Notes under the pieces: model-generated
Seen by the model: the letters and a program-made list of their open reading frames with translations, nothing else
What the model was told of the DNA's origin: nothing
The model's database searches: none
Made by a program: the position numbers and the translations under genes
Assembly: GCA_038202795.1 (NCBI GenBank)
Contig: JBBREQ010000058.1
Coordinates: forward strand, 1 to 15,106
From: PHET01 sp038202795
GTDB lineage: Bacteria > Actinomycetota > Coriobacteriia > Anaerosomatales > PHET01
Direction: 5' to 3'
DNA length: 15,106 nucleotides
In this document: positions 14,668-15,106 of the stretch, in pieces
Numbering within the stretch: the first letter of the stretch is position 1
Layout of the letters: each line of letters opens with the position of its first letter

Positions 14668-14943
14668 GCGCCCCTCTCATCGCTTCACCGCCGCGAGGAT
14701 CCGCGGCAAAGGTAAGGCACTAGGGCGACCAAGGAGACCGCCGCCGTGGGATTCTGTATCTCGCGCTGAGGCTGAAGGAGTATGCATTTGCGCTGAATCA
14801 CGTACCATGTGGAGATGCAGGATGCGCGTTGCAAAGCAGTTGTGGGGAACTGGAGTTGCTGCTACTAGGGAATCAGCGGCGTTGCACGCCTTGTCCCGAC
14901 TCGACTCGCTTCCTCATCAATCTGACCGTCGTCGCTCCGTTTC
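14668..14943. other. Stretch without a recognisable gene
   Basis: Between the SDR fragment and the divergent glycosyltransferase no convincing gene is seen on either strand. The open frames crossing it are short, have mixed composition and carry no recognised motif. The left end (to about 14700) may hold further out-of-frame debris of the SDR fragment. Promoters for the two divergent units should lie here or in the fragment, but I see no clear -35/-10 pair. Confidence 0.5.
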
Positions 14944-14957
14944 ATGGCGTACGCCAT
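14944..14957. repeat. 14-bp perfect palindrome ahead of the divergent glycosyltransferase
   Basis: ATGGCGTACGCCAT is a perfect palindrome ending 22 bases before the preferred GTG start. The position would suit a regulator site on the transcript leader or promoter region. It also contains an alternative in-frame ATG start for the gene. Confidence 0.35.
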
Positions 14958-14965
14958 TAGGCCGC

Positions 14966-14973
14966 AGAAGGAG
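14966..14973 (+). promoter_or_regulatory. Ribosome binding site deciding the GTG start of the glycosyltransferase
   Basis: AGAAGGAG lies six bases before GTG at 14980-14982, whereas the in-frame ATG at 14944 has no such site. This favours the GTG. Confidence 0.7.
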
Positions 14974-14979
14974 CACTGG

Positions 14980-15106
14980 GTGCCGAAGATATCGATCGTC
15001 ATTCCCGTCCACAACATGCAGGACCATCTGAGCGCATGCCTGGACAGCGTCGTCGGGCAGACGCTTGAGGATATCGAAGTGATCTGCGTTGACGACTGCA
15101 GCACCG
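14980..15106 (+). CDS. Family 2 glycosyltransferase, N-terminal part (3' end outside window)
   Basis: Only the first 42 residues are present, running off the right edge. They read PKISIVIPVHNMQDHLSACLD, then SVVGQTLEDIEVICVDDCST, the classic start of a GT-A family 2 transferase: the first beta strand with IPVHN, the QTLEDIEVI helix-strand, and the VDDCST nucleotide-binding segment. Such enzymes act in the cytoplasm on lipid-linked sugars or glycan chains. GTG at 14980 is preferred to the in-frame ATG at 14944 because of the AAGGAG site and because the fold begins immediately after it. The gene diverges from the rfbF operon, so the surface-polysaccharide locus extends to the right of this window. 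Acceptor and donor are not readable from so short a piece. Confidence 0.85.
   Translation, partial: MPKISIVIPVHNMQDHLSACLDSVVGQTLEDIEVICVDDCST

Noticed and set aside
1..15106. CRISPR arrays, tRNA or rRNA genes, insertion sequences, phage or defence systems
   Set aside because: No regular repeat-spacer pattern, cloverleaf-like segment, transposase motif or recognised defence protein was found. The DUF234 remnant alone is not evidence of a defence system.

Overview
The window comes from a GC-rich bacterial chromosome, most likely an actinobacterium. A Coriobacteriia-like lineage is my best guess, from the style of the PcrA helicase and the fragment of an Ig-like cell-surface repeat, but no rRNA or other marker here settles it. 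No tRNA, rRNA, CRISPR array, insertion sequence or phage gene was recognised.

Left part (1-3938, mostly + strand): the 3' end of a DAHP synthase (shikimate pathway), a 5'-truncated remnant of an AAA ATPase/DUF234 protein on the minus strand, a 5'-truncated remnant of a surface repeat protein on the plus strand, and an intact UvrD/PcrA helicase. The two remnants meet head to head near 1320-1345, and both have lost their N-terminal halves, which marks an old rearrangement point.

Right part (4010-14374, all minus strand): a nine-gene surface-sugar locus. In transcription order it reads: glucose-1-phosphate cytidylyltransferase (rfbF), HpcH/HpaI aldolase, an acetolactate-synthase-like ThDP enzyme, acylating acetaldehyde dehydrogenase (MhpF/DmpF type), 4-hydroxy-2-oxovalerate aldolase (MhpE/DmpG type), two SDR epimerase/reductases, a GtrB-like polyprenyl-phosphate glycosyltransferase, and a large multi-span membrane protein resembling GT-C transferases. 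From the aldolase to the glycosyltransferase the genes overlap by 4-8 bases or lie 1-11 bases apart, so they form one translationally coupled operon.

The notable point is the mixture. An aldehyde-channelling pair usually met in aromatic meta-cleavage catabolism sits between a CDP-sugar enzyme, a ThDP carboligase and lipid-linked sugar transferases. My working model is a pathway for a C-branched or chain-extended CDP-sugar, analogous to yersiniose made by YerE. The pair MhpF/MhpE, or the HpcH aldolase, would make a 2-oxo acid; the ThDP enzyme would decarboxylate it and attach the acyl unit to a keto-sugar; the SDRs would reduce or epimerise the product; GtrB and the GT-C protein would move it to the cell surface. 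This is inference. No CDP-glucose 4,6-dehydratase is recognisable in the window.

Right edge (14375-15106): a decayed fragment resembling the C-terminal part of a GDP-fucose-synthase-type SDR lies just upstream of rfbF. After about 280 bases without a recognisable gene, a divergent plus-strand family 2 glycosyltransferase begins and runs off the window. The polysaccharide locus therefore continues to the right and shows signs of gene turnover.
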